NCBI GenBank assembly: GCA_016926235.1
Contig: JAFGOZ010000221.1
Location: forward strand, 1 to 64,000
Direction: 5' to 3'
Origin: Bacteroidales bacterium
Lineage (GTDB): Bacteria; Bacteroidota; Bacteroidia; Bacteroidales; UBA10428
Length of the DNA stretch: 64,000 nucleotides
This document shows, in pieces, positions 37,309 through 46,123 of this stretch. Within the stretch, counting starts at the first letter, position 1, and every line of letters begins with the position of its first letter. The notes below the pieces were generated by a model. It worked only from the letters and a program-made list of their open reading frames with translations. It was not told the origin of the DNA and ran no database searches. The position numbers and the translations under genes were made by a program.

Positions 37309-39045
37309 TTACCAGAATAATATTGTTAAAACAGTAACCATTGCCAGTACTATCAAAGCCAGGGTACCCGGTCTTTTATACCATGCAACATCGGTCAGTT
37401 TATCTTTAGGAGTAAGTTGGTAAACCAAACCTACTAGTTCATTATCTGTTTTAATTTTTTTCGTTGCGAATGAAATAAAGACAGTAAATAAGGTGCTAGC
37501 AGAACATGCGAAAATAGCCGTCCAGAAGTTTTGTGCCATTTCTACCGGGTAAATGTGTACTGTTCCCAGCCATCCTCCTTTAAATACACTGTCGGCACCA
37601 GCAGGTATTGTCAATCCATGGTGTAGCAGGGCAACTATAAAACCCAGTAATAGTCCCAGGAATGCACCATGACCCGTTGTTCTTTTCCAGAACATACCGA
37701 GGAAGATCACTGCAAAGAGTGGTGCGTTGATCATAGAGAATACAGTCTGCAGGAAGTCCATTATATTACGGAACTGAGTTGCGATATATGCAGCACCAAT
37801 ACTCAGGATAATACCGAAAATTGTAGCCATGCGACCCACTTTCAGGTAGTGTTTTTCATCTTTTTCTTTATCATTAGTTGCAGGTCTTATATAACTTTGA
37901 TAAATGTCATAAGTCCATACGGTATTAAAGGCGGATACATTACCAGCCATACCAGACATGAATGATGCCAGTAAAGCAGTTAAACCCAGTCCGAGAACAC
38001 CGGCAGGTAAATACTGTTTTAGCAGTGCTATAATCGTCAGGTCATAGTTGGGCTTACTTATCCCGTCAACTGTCTCCATGATGGAAAAGCCTTTTTCCGG
38101 TGAATTCATTAACCAAAGTGCAACAATACCTGGAACGATAATAAGAAAGGGGATAAACATTTTAGGAATAGCACCGATAAGCGGTGTATTTCTGGCAGCG
38201 AGCTTTGATTCAGCGGCCATGGCCCGTTGAACAATCAAAAAGTTGGTACACCAATATCCGAATGATAAAACAAAACCCAATCCTGCAAAGATCCCATACC
38301 ATTCAACCCCCATGGGATTTGAGGTCGCACTACCTGTATATTTCCAGGTGGTTGTCCAGGTATCAGCTGCATAGCCATTGTTCGTTACAATAGGGGCTAA
38401 ATTATCCTGCAACCCTGACCATCCTCCAACATCTTTTAAACTTAAAAGCACCAGGGGAAGAAGTCCGATGATTATAATAAAAAACTGGAGTACTTCATTA
38501 TAAATAGCTGAAGATAATCCACCCAGGTAGGTATATACAAGTACAATTACAGCTGATAAAACAAGACTTAGATGGAAATTCCATCCCAGTACGTTTTCTG
38601 TGAGTTTTGCCAATGCATACATAGATATTCCTGATGCAAGTATTGTCATTACAGCAAAAAGAATAGCATTTAAACCGCGGGTTTTTTCATCAAACCTGAG
38701 TTTCAGATATTCAGGAACTGACCGGGCTTTGGAACCATAATAAAAAGGCATCATAAAAACTGCGAGAAAGACCATCGCAGGTATTGCACCAATCCAATAA
38801 AAGTGGGTGGTTAACATTCCATACTTGGCACCCGATCCGGTCATGCCCATTACTTCAAGGGCTCCTAAATTGGTGGAAATAAAGGCCAGGCCTGTTACCC
38901 ATGCTGGTAGTGATCTGCCGGCTTCAAGGAATGCACTGGCTGATGACATATACTTTTTAAGTACCCAACCGATGCCAAGTACAAATACGAAGTAGATGAT
39001 CATGATTGTCCAGTCTATCCATGCTAAAGAAAAACTTGTATGCAT
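37309..39045 (-). CDS. Sodium:solute symporter, probably galactose
   Basis: 578 residues with about 14 hydrophobic segments of the SSS (SLC5/vSGLT) family. Hallmarks include the N-terminal GRSLPAWVTGLAFISTNLGALEVMGMTG, the GGLSSAIYNEVLQF loop after helix 5 and VQRAMAAES. Family members couple inward sodium flow to uptake of sugars, and vSGLT itself carries galactose. Position directly after galK and galT makes galactose the best guess for the substrate. Gaps of 28 bp to galT and 17 bp to the small membrane gene suggest one transcript. Confidence 0.88.
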   Translation of the reverse strand: MHTSFSLAWIDWTIMIIYFVFVLGIGWVLKKYMSSASAFLEAGRSLPAWVTGLAFISTNLGALEVMGMTGSGAKYGMLTTHFYWIGAIPAMVFLAVFMMPFYYGSKARSVPEYLKLRFDEKTRGLNAILFAVMTILASGISMYALAKLTENVLGWNFHLSLVLSAVIVLVYTYLGGLSSAIYNEVLQFFIIIIGLLPLVLLSLKDVGGWSGLQDNLAPIVTNNGYAADTWTTTWKYTGSATSNPMGVEWYGIFAGLGFVLSFGYWCTNFLIVQRAMAAESKLAARNTPLIGAIPKMFIPFLIIVPGIVALWLMNSPEKGFSIMETVDGISKPNYDLTIIALLKQYLPAGVLGLGLTALLASFMSGMAGNVSAFNTVWTYDIYQSYIRPATNDKEKDEKHYLKVGRMATIFGIILSIGAAYIATQFRNIMDFLQTVFSMINAPLFAVIFLGMFWKRTTGHGAFLGLLLGFIVALLHHGLTIPAGADSVFKGGWLGTVHIYPVEMAQNFWTAIFACSASTLFTVFISFATKKIKTDNELVGLVYQLTPKDKLTDVAWYKRPGTLALIVLAMVTVLTILFW

Positions 39046-39073
39046 ATTGTTTAGGTTCTAAGTTATTATTAGG

Positions 39074-40120
39074 TTAAGGATTTTTTGTATAATGAACTGA
39101 GGGAAGTTCCTTCAGTCTGTCTGCACTTTGTTCAGCTGTAATGTCCCTTTGAGGTGTAGCCAGCATTTCATAGCCCACCATAAATTTTTTTACGGTTGCT
39201 GATCGAAGCAGTGGGGGATAGAAATGCATATGCAGGTGCCATTCCGGGTGGTCTTTACCATCTGTCGGAGCTTGGTGTATTCCTGCAGAATATGGGAATG
39301 ATACTTTAAAAAGGTTATCATATTTTATTGTGATTTTCTGATATGCATCAGCAAAATCCAATTTTTCTTTTTCTGAAAGTTGCATGATATTGGAAATGGC
39401 ACGCTTTGAAATGATCATGGTCTCAAAAGGCCATACTGCCCAGAATGGCACAAGAGCCACAAAACTGTCATTTTGATAAACAATTCGTTCCTGTTTTTGT
39501 ATTTCCTGCTCAAGGTAATTACGTAATAGGGTTATGCCATGTCTTTGAAAATATTCGCTTTGTTTTTCCTGCTCTTTACTCACTTCCATGGGGATTGAGG
39601 TTTGTCCCCATATTTGCCCGTGAGGATGGGGGTTACTACAACCCATAATACTTCCTTTATTTTCAAATATCTGTACGTGATTAATATAGGGCAATTCACC
39701 CATCGTTTTGTATTCTTCTATCCATGTATTTATCACATTTAGTATATCATGTACTTCCATTTCCGGAATAGTAAGCTTATGATTAGGAGAGAAGCAAATC
39801 ACTTTACAAAGACCTTCTTCACTTTTTGCCTGGAAAAGAGGTTCGCTAACTCCGCCGGAAGGGATGTCTGGAATAAGTGCGCTAAAGTCATTAGTAAATA
39901 CGAATGTGGATGTGTAATCTGGATTTTTAACTCCACCTGCTCTTTGATTTCCCGGACACAGGTAGCAGGCAGGGTCATATTCTGGCCGGTCATCAGCAGG
40001 CAGGTCTTCCTGTTGTCCCTGCCAGGGACGAAGCGCCCTGTGCGGGGACACAAGTATCCAATCTCCGGTCAGGGGATTATACCTGCGATGTGTATGTTTT
40101 GTCAGCTCAAAACTTTCCAT
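39074..40120 (-). CDS. galT: Galactose-1-phosphate uridylyltransferase
   Basis: 348 residues of the HIT superfamily. The active-site [10 protein letters not shown] carries the nucleotidylated His, and CYLCPGN near residue 55 and the C-terminal [14 protein letters not shown] supply the metal-binding and structural motifs. It exchanges galactose-1-phosphate with UDP-glucose in the Leloir pathway. It overlaps the end of galK by 19 bp. A Leloir epimerase (galE) is not in the window. Confidence 0.95.
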   Translation of the reverse strand: MESFELTKHTHRRYNPLTGDWILVSPHRALRPWQGQQEDLPADDRPEYDPACYLCPGNQRAGGVKNPDYTSTFVFTNDFSALIPDIPSGGVSEPLFQAKSEEGLCKVICFSPNHKLTIPEMEVHDILNVINTWIEEYKTMGELPYINHVQIFENKGSIMGCSNPHPHGQIWGQTSIPMEVSKEQEKQSEYFQRHGITLLRNYLEQEIQKQERIVYQNDSFVALVPFWAVWPFETMIISKRAISNIMQLSEKEKLDFADAYQKITIKYDNLFKVSFPYSAGIHQAPTDGKDHPEWHLHMHFYPPLLRSATVKKFMVGYEMLATPQRDITAEQSADRLKELPSVHYTKNP

Positions 40121-41274
40121 TCCTCTTCTTCTAATATAGTTGATCCGTCTTCTATTTTTGTTACAATAATATTTGGTTTTTTATTATGCTTTTCGTAGTA
40201 ATTTTTTATTACAGCATTTGAAAATGATTCAACATAATCCTTTTTTACAAGATTGATTGTACAACCGCCAAATCCGCCGCCCATCATCCGTGCACCTTCA
40301 ACGCCCGCCGAGTTTTTAGCTATTTCTACCAGTTCGTCCAGTTCAGGACAACTTACCTCATACGATTTGCTTAAACCTTCATGAGACAGATACATAAGTT
40401 GTCCGACTTTAGCCAGGTCTCCTTTGGTTCCTGCCGCGCATGTGTCTATTACACGCTGGTTTTCTTCAACAACATATTTGCATCTTTTGTATACTACAGG
40501 ATCCATTTCGGATTCATGCACTGCAAGCATATCAAGCGTCACGTCTCGAAGGGAATTTATTTTTGGATAATGCTTCTTAAGTACTTCTACACCATCAATA
40601 CATTCCTGCCTGCGGGTATTATATTCCGAAGAAGCCAATTCGTGTGTAACCACAGTATCACATAAAATGATTGCGTGATTTGAAAGGTCAAACGGGTAAT
40701 ATTGATATTCCAGTGAGCGGCAATCAAGTTTGACTACCTGGTTGGCCTTGCCAAATAGTACAGCAAACTGGTCCATAATGCCACATTTAACACCTGCATA
40801 TTCGTGCTCGGCTTTTTGTCCCATCAGCGCCAGCTCAAATTTATCAAGGTTAAAACCAAACATGTGGTTAATACCGTTCGCCAATCCACATTCAATGGCT
40901 GCAGAGGAGGACATTCCTGTTCCGATAGGAATATTTCCTCCAAAAACACAGTCAAAGCCTTCCAGCTTCAGGTTTTTCTTTTTAAACTGAGCCAAAACAC
41001 CTAAAAGATAATTTGCCCATTGTGTTTTTGACGGTTCTATCTTGTCAATGCTGCTTTCGAAGGAATCGGTTAAATCAAAAGCAAAAAAACGAAGTAATCC
41101 TTTGTTATTCTTTTGAATGGCGAAATAAATTTCTTTATTTACCGATGCAGGCAACACAAATCCTTCATTGTAATCTGTATGTTCACCAATAATATTAATT
41201 CTGCCAGGTGTCTTTACCACTATTGGGTTTGTCCCAAAGAGCTCTTTAAATTTTTTAATTATCTGTTCTTTCAT
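40102..41274 (-). CDS. galK: Galactokinase
   Basis: 390 residues of the GHMP kinase family: the N-terminal galactokinase signature [20 protein letters not shown], the ATP-loop [14 protein letters not shown] and the C-terminal GGGFGGC motif. It phosphorylates galactose at C1. The gene lies 13 bp after the Nudix-fold regulator gene and overlaps galT, so the order regulator-galK-galT-symporter-small membrane protein forms a full uptake and activation operon. Confidence 0.96.
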   Translation of the reverse strand: MKEQIIKKFKELFGTNPIVVKTPGRINIIGEHTDYNEGFVLPASVNKEIYFAIQKNNKGLLRFFAFDLTDSFESSIDKIEPSKTQWANYLLGVLAQFKKKNLKLEGFDCVFGGNIPIGTGMSSSAAIECGLANGINHMFGFNLDKFELALMGQKAEHEYAGVKCGIMDQFAVLFGKANQVVKLDCRSLEYQYYPFDLSNHAIILCDTVVTHELASSEYNTRRQECIDGVEVLKKHYPKINSLRDVTLDMLAVHESEMDPVVYKRCKYVVEENQRVIDTCAAGTKGDLAKVGQLMYLSHEGLSKSYEVSCPELDELVEIAKNSAGVEGARMMGGGFGGCTINLVKKDYVESFSNAVIKNYYEKHNKKPNIIVTKIEDGSTILEEEEWKVLS

Positions 41275-41287
41275 TCCAAATCGTTTG

Positions 41288-41983
41288 TTAATTCATTTGT
41301 ATATAGTTTACAATTCTTTCTCCTGCGTGCAGTGTTATATTCTCCTTTATCTTATAATAGAACGCTCCTTTCTTGGAATCACTGGTATCTTTTTGTCTCA
41401 AACGTTCAATTAAATCGAGAGAGAGGATTTTCCTGCGGAAATTACCAGGATCAAAATCACGCTGAAATATTGCAGTGTATAAATCACGAAGCTGTGTAAT
41501 TGTAAATCGGTCTGGTAAAAGATGGATTCCGGTAAGCTCATAGCTGGCTTTCAGCCGTAATTTTTCCAATGCCCGTTCTACCATGCTTTCGTGATCAAAT
41601 ATTAATTTTGGCATCTTGCTTATGGGCCACCAGTGTGCACCATATTCTCTTACCAGGTCTTTATTGTGTTCAGCAATACTTATAAGGGCATAGTAAGCAA
41701 TGCTTATAACCCGGCCGCCCGGATCCCTGTCAGGATCGGAAAATACATGAACCTGTTCCATATAAATATCCTTAAGACCGGTTATATGATGTAAAACCCT
41801 TTCGGCTGCCTTTTCTGTAGTTTCATCAGGATTTACCCAGCCACCTATTAGGGACCATTCTCCTTTGGATGGTGGAATGCTGCGATGGAATAAAAGTATT
41901 TTTAACTCGTTTTCTTCATATCCGAAGATGATGCAGTCTGCTGCAACGTGGTGGTGAGGTGCCTTATATGTCTGATTTTTCAT
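41288..41983 (-). CDS. Nudix-fold transcriptional regulator (NrtR/AraR-like)
   Basis: 231 residues: a Nudix domain (about 10-150) followed by a winged-helix-like domain (about 155-231, TITQLRDLYTAIFQRDFDPGNFRRKIL). The Nudix box (48-70) keeps Gly48, Glu54 and Arg62, but the catalytic REUxEE core reads RVLHHI, so hydrolysis is unlikely. Degenerate Nudix domains fused to a winged helix form the NrtR family; in Bacteroides a member (AraR) senses arabinose. As first gene of the galactose operon it probably binds a galactose-pathway ligand and controls the operon. An inverted repeat overlaps its start codon. Confidence 0.88.
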   Translation of the reverse strand: MKNQTYKAPHHHVAADCIIFGYEENELKILLFHRSIPPSKGEWSLIGGWVNPDETTEKAAERVLHHITGLKDIYMEQVHVFSDPDRDPGGRVISIAYYALISIAEHNKDLVREYGAHWWPISKMPKLIFDHESMVERALEKLRLKASYELTGIHLLPDRFTITQLRDLYTAIFQRDFDPGNFRRKILSLDLIERLRQKDTSDSKKGAFYYKIKENITLHAGERIVNYIQMN

Positions 41984-41996
41984 AAGTTATGAAAAA
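41976..41996. promoter_or_regulatory. Possible operator at the start of the galactose operon
   Basis: The arms tttttcat (41976-41983) and atgaaaaa (41989-41996) are a perfect 8-bp inverted repeat with a 5-bp spacer and cover the regulator's start codon. A repressor bound here would autoregulate the operon. The AT-rich composition makes chance occurrence quite possible. Confidence 0.35.
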
Positions 41997-42172
41997 ATAT
42001 ATGTGGTAAATATAAAAAGTAAAAATGACTTTTAAAAATTATTTCAGATGTTTTTTGATCTACAATTGAACAAATATTTTGGATGCATTGAATTACAATC
42101 AGATAAAATCATAAGGAATAACTATTGTATAGAGGAAATATTTTTGCTAATTTAATAGAAAATATATTGACA

Positions 42173-42430
42173 ATGGAACTGTTAAGTTTTATCCTTGAAG
42201 TACTTCTTTTTATTTATCTCATTGTTATTGTTCGTATTTATAAAGTAAGGATACCAGTTGTTCTGGTACTTTTTTTTATATGCCTGTTAAGTTCAAATAT
42301 TTTTACAGTCATTGAAGATTATATTCTATACAATCTTTTTAATATACTTGAACACATTTTATTCACACTTTCCTGCTTTTTCCTGATGGTTTATGTGTTT
42401 ACTCTTAAAGAGTCTTTGATGAATGATTAA
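42173..42430 (+). CDS. Small three-helix membrane protein preceding histidine kinase
   Basis: 85 residues from ATG 42173 (MELLSFILEV); an upstream in-frame TTG at 42125 gives an implausible polar start. Almost the whole protein is hydrophobic: three segments, with few charged residues and an acidic C-terminus. Its end overlaps the kinase gene by 8 bp, so translation is coupled. The segment EDYILYNLFNILEHILFTLSCFFLMVYVF resembles the kinase's own N-terminal ILEH / VLEVLSFPIFLFSIFIG region, suggesting a duplicated sensor module. Function unknown. Confidence 0.65.
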   Translation: MELLSFILEVLLFIYLIVIVRIYKVRIPVVLVLFFICLLSSNIFTVIEDYILYNLFNILEHILFTLSCFFLMVYVFTLKESLMND

Positions 42431-44171
42431 TATGATTTCCATATTGAACTGTTTTTCATTTCTCCTGCTTTTAGGGGTGATTTTTGGAATAATATTAAAA
42501 TTTAAAAAGAAAATAATTTCCGGGTCGGTTTTTATTCCGTTACTTATATCATTTTCCTTATTGCTTGCTGCTAACTTTACTAATATTCTGGAGCATACAG
42601 GTATTAATCCTGAATTTGATAAATATGAAGATGTGTTAGAAGTGCTATCATTTCCTATTTTCCTGTTCTCTATTTTTATAGGGGTTATTCAGCATGAATT
42701 GAACGAGCGTAAAAAGGAGGAAAGAAAATTTAAAGGGATATTTAATAATATGTTTTCATTCATCGCACTCCTTGACAAAGAGGGAAGTATATTGGAAATA
42801 AATGATGTGGCAAATAAAAATATGCAATCTGATATTTCTGTATTTAAAAAAGCATTGTTTTGGGAAGTCGACTGGTGGAGAGACAAAGAACAGAAAGAAA
42901 AGGTTAAACACGCATTTGAATCAGCAAAAAATGGGAATATTGAAAGATTTGAACTTCAGTATAAATCGAAAGAGGGGAAACCTTATATAATTGATTTTTC
43001 AATAAAACCCTATTTCAATGAAAAAGGAGAGATAGAGTTTATTATACCCGAAGCAAGGGATATTACTGTTCTGAAAGAGACAGAAATGGAACTGAGAAGG
43101 CTGAAGGGAAATCTTGAGGTGCTTGTTAAGCAAAGGACAGAAGAACTGGAAACAGTCATGGAAGAACTTTATGCAAATAATGATGAGTTGTTTGTGAAAA
43201 ATGAAGAATTATCATTGTTGAATGCAAAATTATCAGATAATCAGGAAGAAATTAAGGCCTTGAATCAGCAATTGCTGGAACGAAATGAAGAGTTGAATAA
43301 TATAAATGATGCTTTATTAGATAAAGGATTACAGTTGGAAAGGACACTGCAAAAATTAAAGGAAGCTCAAGCCCATATGATACAATCGGAGAAAATGATT
43401 TCACTAGGGGTTTTAACTGCCGGTATTGCACATGAGATCAATAATCCAATAAATTATATAAAAAGTGGCATTTATGGTTTCCAAAAAGCATTTGACAAAG
43501 TCATGAAAGCCTATAACAATTTAATAACCATTCTCAAAGAATCACCGAATAGTGAGATTGAGGCAAAGATACTTGAAGTTGAAAAGCAATATGATGTAAA
43601 TTCGAATTTGGAGGCTATACAATTATTATCTGAAAATATCAATAAAGGAGTAATGCGTACATTCGAGATAGTAAGAAGCCTAAAAAATGTTGCATACTCA
43701 GAGAATTCAGGACGTACAGCAGTAGATATTAATGAGATGATAGAATCAGCACTTACAATTTTGTATCATGAATACAAAAACCATATCAATATAGTAAAAG
43801 ATATGGGAAAGATTCCTTATTATGAATGTGTACCGGGTAAAATGAACCAGGTTTTCTTAAATATTATAATGAATGCAATACAAGCGATAGAGGATAAAGG
43901 CACAATTACTATAAAATCGGAAATGAGTAAAGACAAAAAAAATGTGTTGATTTCAATTAAGGATACAGGGAAAGGAATGGATATTTCGGAAATCCCTAAA
44001 ATTTTTGACCCTTTTTATACAACAAAACCTATTGGAAAAGGCACAGGATTAGGATTGTATATATGCTTTAATATTATTAAGGAACATAATGGTAAAATAG
44101 AAGTGAAAAGTGAAACAAATAAAGGCACTGAATTTTTAGTTTCCCTGCCATTAAGAATATTAAATGAATGA
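42423..44171 (+). CDS. PAS-domain sensor histidine kinase
   Basis: 582 residues: an N-terminal membrane part with about three helices (1-95), a PAS-like domain (about 100-215, FKGIFNNMFSFIALLDKEGSILEIND), a long coiled coil (about 215-320), a dimerisation domain with phospho-His337 (AGIAHEINNPINYI) and an ATPase domain with NAIQAIED, DTGKGMD and GTGLGLYI. It overlaps the sigma-54 response regulator gene by 8 bp, a cognate pair. The DHp sequence belongs to the NtrB/AtoS-like kinases that partner with NtrC-type regulators. The signal is unknown. Confidence 0.9.
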   Translation: MINMISILNCFSFLLLLGVIFGIILKFKKKIISGSVFIPLLISFSLLLAANFTNILEHTGINPEFDKYEDVLEVLSFPIFLFSIFIGVIQHELNERKKEERKFKGIFNNMFSFIALLDKEGSILEINDVANKNMQSDISVFKKALFWEVDWWRDKEQKEKVKHAFESAKNGNIERFELQYKSKEGKPYIIDFSIKPYFNEKGEIEFIIPEARDITVLKETEMELRRLKGNLEVLVKQRTEELETVMEELYANNDELFVKNEELSLLNAKLSDNQEEIKALNQQLLERNEELNNINDALLDKGLQLERTLQKLKEAQAHMIQSEKMISLGVLTAGIAHEINNPINYIKSGIYGFQKAFDKVMKAYNNLITILKESPNSEIEAKILEVEKQYDVNSNLEAIQLLSENINKGVMRTFEIVRSLKNVAYSENSGRTAVDINEMIESALTILYHEYKNHINIVKDMGKIPYYECVPGKMNQVFLNIIMNAIQAIEDKGTITIKSEMSKDKKNVLISIKDTGKGMDISEIPKIFDPFYTTKPIGKGTGLGLYICFNIIKEHNGKIEVKSETNKGTEFLVSLPLRILNE

Positions 44172-45621
44172 TTTATTTGTTAATATGGACATAAAAACGC
44201 AAAAAAAGTATTTGCTATATATTGACGATGAAGAAAGTAATCTTGACGGTTTTGTTTTTTCTTTCAGGGATTATTATATTATTTCTGTAGCTACATCACC
44301 AAAAGAAGTACTTGCATCAAAAGATTTAAGTAAATATCAGGTTGTAATAACCGATCAGAAAATGCCGGGTATGACGGGACTTCAGTTTATTGCCGAAGCA
44401 AAAAAGAAATATCCTGATATAATCTATATTGTGCTTACCGGTTATGCTGATGTTGAATTAGCTATGGATGCCATTAACCGGTTAAATGTTTATAAATTTT
44501 TACAAAAACCCTGGGATCCTCATGAGTTAAAGACAACGATTGACCATGCTTTTAATACATATTTCCTTAAACAATACAACAGGAAGCTTCTTCACGAGCT
44601 TAAAGAAAGAAATGATGAGCTTGAAAAGCTTAAAACAGAGCTCGAATCTGAAAACCAGTTCTTAAAAAATGAGCTAATCCATGAGAATGAATTTGGTGGT
44701 ATAAAAACGCAGAATCCCACTCTTAAAAAACTATTGGAAGAAGTGAGAGAGGTTGCCGGAACAGATGCCTCTGTTTTCATCCATGGTGAAACAGGTACAG
44801 GCAAAGAACTTGTAGCAAGAGGTATTCATATGCATAGTTCTCATAGCAAAGGACTTTTTGTGAAAATAAATTGTGCTGCTATTCCGGATACTCTTATTGA
44901 AAGTGAATTGTTTGGTCATGAGAAGGGTGCTTTCACAGGGGCCATACAACAACATTTTGGAAGATTTGAACAGGCACATAATGGCACTTTATTTTTGGAT
45001 GAAATAGGTGAAATTCCATTGGACAAACAGGCCAAACTGCTAAGAGTATTGCAGGAGGGTGAATTTGAAAGAATCGGGGGTAATAAAACCATTAAAGTTA
45101 ATGTGAGAATTATTTCTGCGACAAATCGAGATTTAACAAAAGAAATAGAGAAGGGTAAGTTTCGTGTGGACCTGTTTTATCGTATATGCGTTTACCCAAT
45201 TCACTTGCCCCCTTTGAGGGAGAGAAAAGACGATATTTCGTTGCTGACGGATCACTTCATTCAAAAATACAGTATTAAATATAATAGAAAAATACGGCCA
45301 CTTGGTTCTGAATCCCTTGAATTGTTAAAGAAATACGATTGGCCAGGTAATATAAGAGAATTGGAGAATATTATTGAAAGGGCTATGATTACAAATAATT
45401 CAGGCAATAAATATTTGAAGATAAATCCTTTTATAAATACACCTCATTCTGCAAAAACCGCTTTAAAAAGCCTTGAAGATATGGAACGGGATTATATCAA
45501 ATCGGTATTGCAGATGACGAATTGGAGAATTCGCGGGGAGAAAGGTGCTGCTGAAATATTAAATGTAAAACCCACTACACTGCATTCAAAAATTAAAAAG
45601 CTCAATATATCCAGATATTAG
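44164..45621 (+). CDS. NtrC-family sigma-54 response regulator
   Basis: 485 residues: a receiver (Asp64 in VVITDQKMPG), a coiled linker, an AAA+ domain with Walker A GETGTGKE (from 208), an intact GAFTGA loop (255-260) and GTLFLDEIGE, and a Fis-type HTH at the C-terminus (RGEKGAAEILNVKPTTLHSKIKKL). In contrast to the HTH-less regulator at 13434 it has all parts needed to activate sigma-54 RNA polymerase. Directly downstream lie a candidate -24/-12 promoter and repeated upstream boxes, so the porin/MCP operon is its likely target. Confidence 0.93.
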   Translation: MNDLFVNMDIKTQKKYLLYIDDEESNLDGFVFSFRDYYIISVATSPKEVLASKDLSKYQVVITDQKMPGMTGLQFIAEAKKKYPDIIYIVLTGYADVELAMDAINRLNVYKFLQKPWDPHELKTTIDHAFNTYFLKQYNRKLLHELKERNDELEKLKTELESENQFLKNELIHENEFGGIKTQNPTLKKLLEEVREVAGTDASVFIHGETGTGKELVARGIHMHSSHSKGLFVKINCAAIPDTLIESELFGHEKGAFTGAIQQHFGRFEQAHNGTLFLDEIGEIPLDKQAKLLRVLQEGEFERIGGNKTIKVNVRIISATNRDLTKEIEKGKFRVDLFYRICVYPIHLPPLRERKDDISLLTDHFIQKYSIKYNRKIRPLGSESLELLKKYDWPGNIRELENIIERAMITNNSGNKYLKINPFINTPHSAKTALKSLEDMERDYIKSVLQMTNWRIRGEKGAAEILNVKPTTLHSKIKKLNISRY

Positions 45622-45799
45622 TCAGAGTTATTCATAGTTGTTTAATGTCTTCAATTATACATTAATTACTATTAATGCAGACCATTGACTACCTATGGCC
45701 ATAAATTACCACCTAAAGACTCCATTCTACAGCTATACTATACTGTTTTTAACATGCTTAACTGCTAATTAGATATACGGTGGAAGGACAGAACTTATC
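45622..45799. other. Spacer after the sigma-54 regulator gene
   Basis: No open frame or clear hairpin terminator was seen in these bases. It leads into the repeated cgacgat boxes and the -24/-12 promoter candidate. Confidence 0.4.
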
Positions 45800-45836
45800 C
45801 GACGATATTTCGTTACTCATTCACTATTTCGACGAT
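45800..45836. promoter_or_regulatory. Repeated cgacgat boxes, possible enhancer for the sigma-54 activator
   Basis: cgacgat occurs at 45800-45806 and 45830-45836, each flanked by similar bases (tccgacgatattt and ttcgacgattttg), 30 bp apart. They lie 65-101 bp upstream of the putative -24 element, the normal range for enhancer-binding activators. Binding by the adjacent regulator is inference. Confidence 0.45.
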
Positions 45837-45898
45837 TTTGTAATATTGTATTTTGGTGAAATAAATGTAAGATGTTATATGCTAGTATTTTGAAATGT

Positions 45899-45915
45899 TT
45901 GGCATACGAGTTGGA
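45899..45915 (+). promoter_or_regulatory. Candidate sigma-54 (-24/-12) promoter
   Basis: TTGGCATACGAGTTGGA matches TTGGCAYR-N4-TTGCW with exact 12-bp spacing from the -24 GG (45901-45902) to the -12 pair. The only important deviation is GG instead of GC at -12. Transcription would begin near 45926, ahead of the 27-codon ORF and the porin gene, and just after the gene for a complete sigma-54 activator. Confidence 0.55.
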
Positions 45916-45961
45916 ATACTATTGTACTGAAAATTTTAGTAATCATAGAGAGGGAGGTAAA

Positions 45962-46045
45962 ATGGATATTTTGGGGCTTTCATTGAAGGATTTGTTGGAA
46001 TACATACAGCACCAGGCCAGGCGCAATGCTGAGAAAGCCCGATAA
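45962..46045 (+). CDS. Putative 27-residue small protein
   Basis: An ATG preceded by a very strong Shine-Dalgarno (gagggaggtaaa), rare in this phylum, opens 27 codons ending at TAA 46043. The peptide starts MDILGLSLKDLLEYIQHQ and ends in a basic tail (ARRNAEKAR), giving a potentially amphipathic helix with no signal peptide. It lies about 36 bp after the predicted sigma-54 transcription start and 78 bp before the porin gene. It could be a true small protein, a leader peptide controlling the porin, or chance. I know of no family. Confidence 0.5.
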   Translation: MDILGLSLKDLLEYIQHQARRNAEKAR

Positions 46046-46123
46046 AACAATGAAATGATAAATATGAAGTGTGTCAGGAAATATACAAACAGATAAAAAT
46101 ATTACAATCTAAAACCAAGGAAA

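Noticed and set aside
39749..40198. A 149-codon open frame on the plus strand
   Set aside because: It is antisense to galT and the end of galK, both with full motifs, and the product is Cys/Phe-rich without a recognisable domain.
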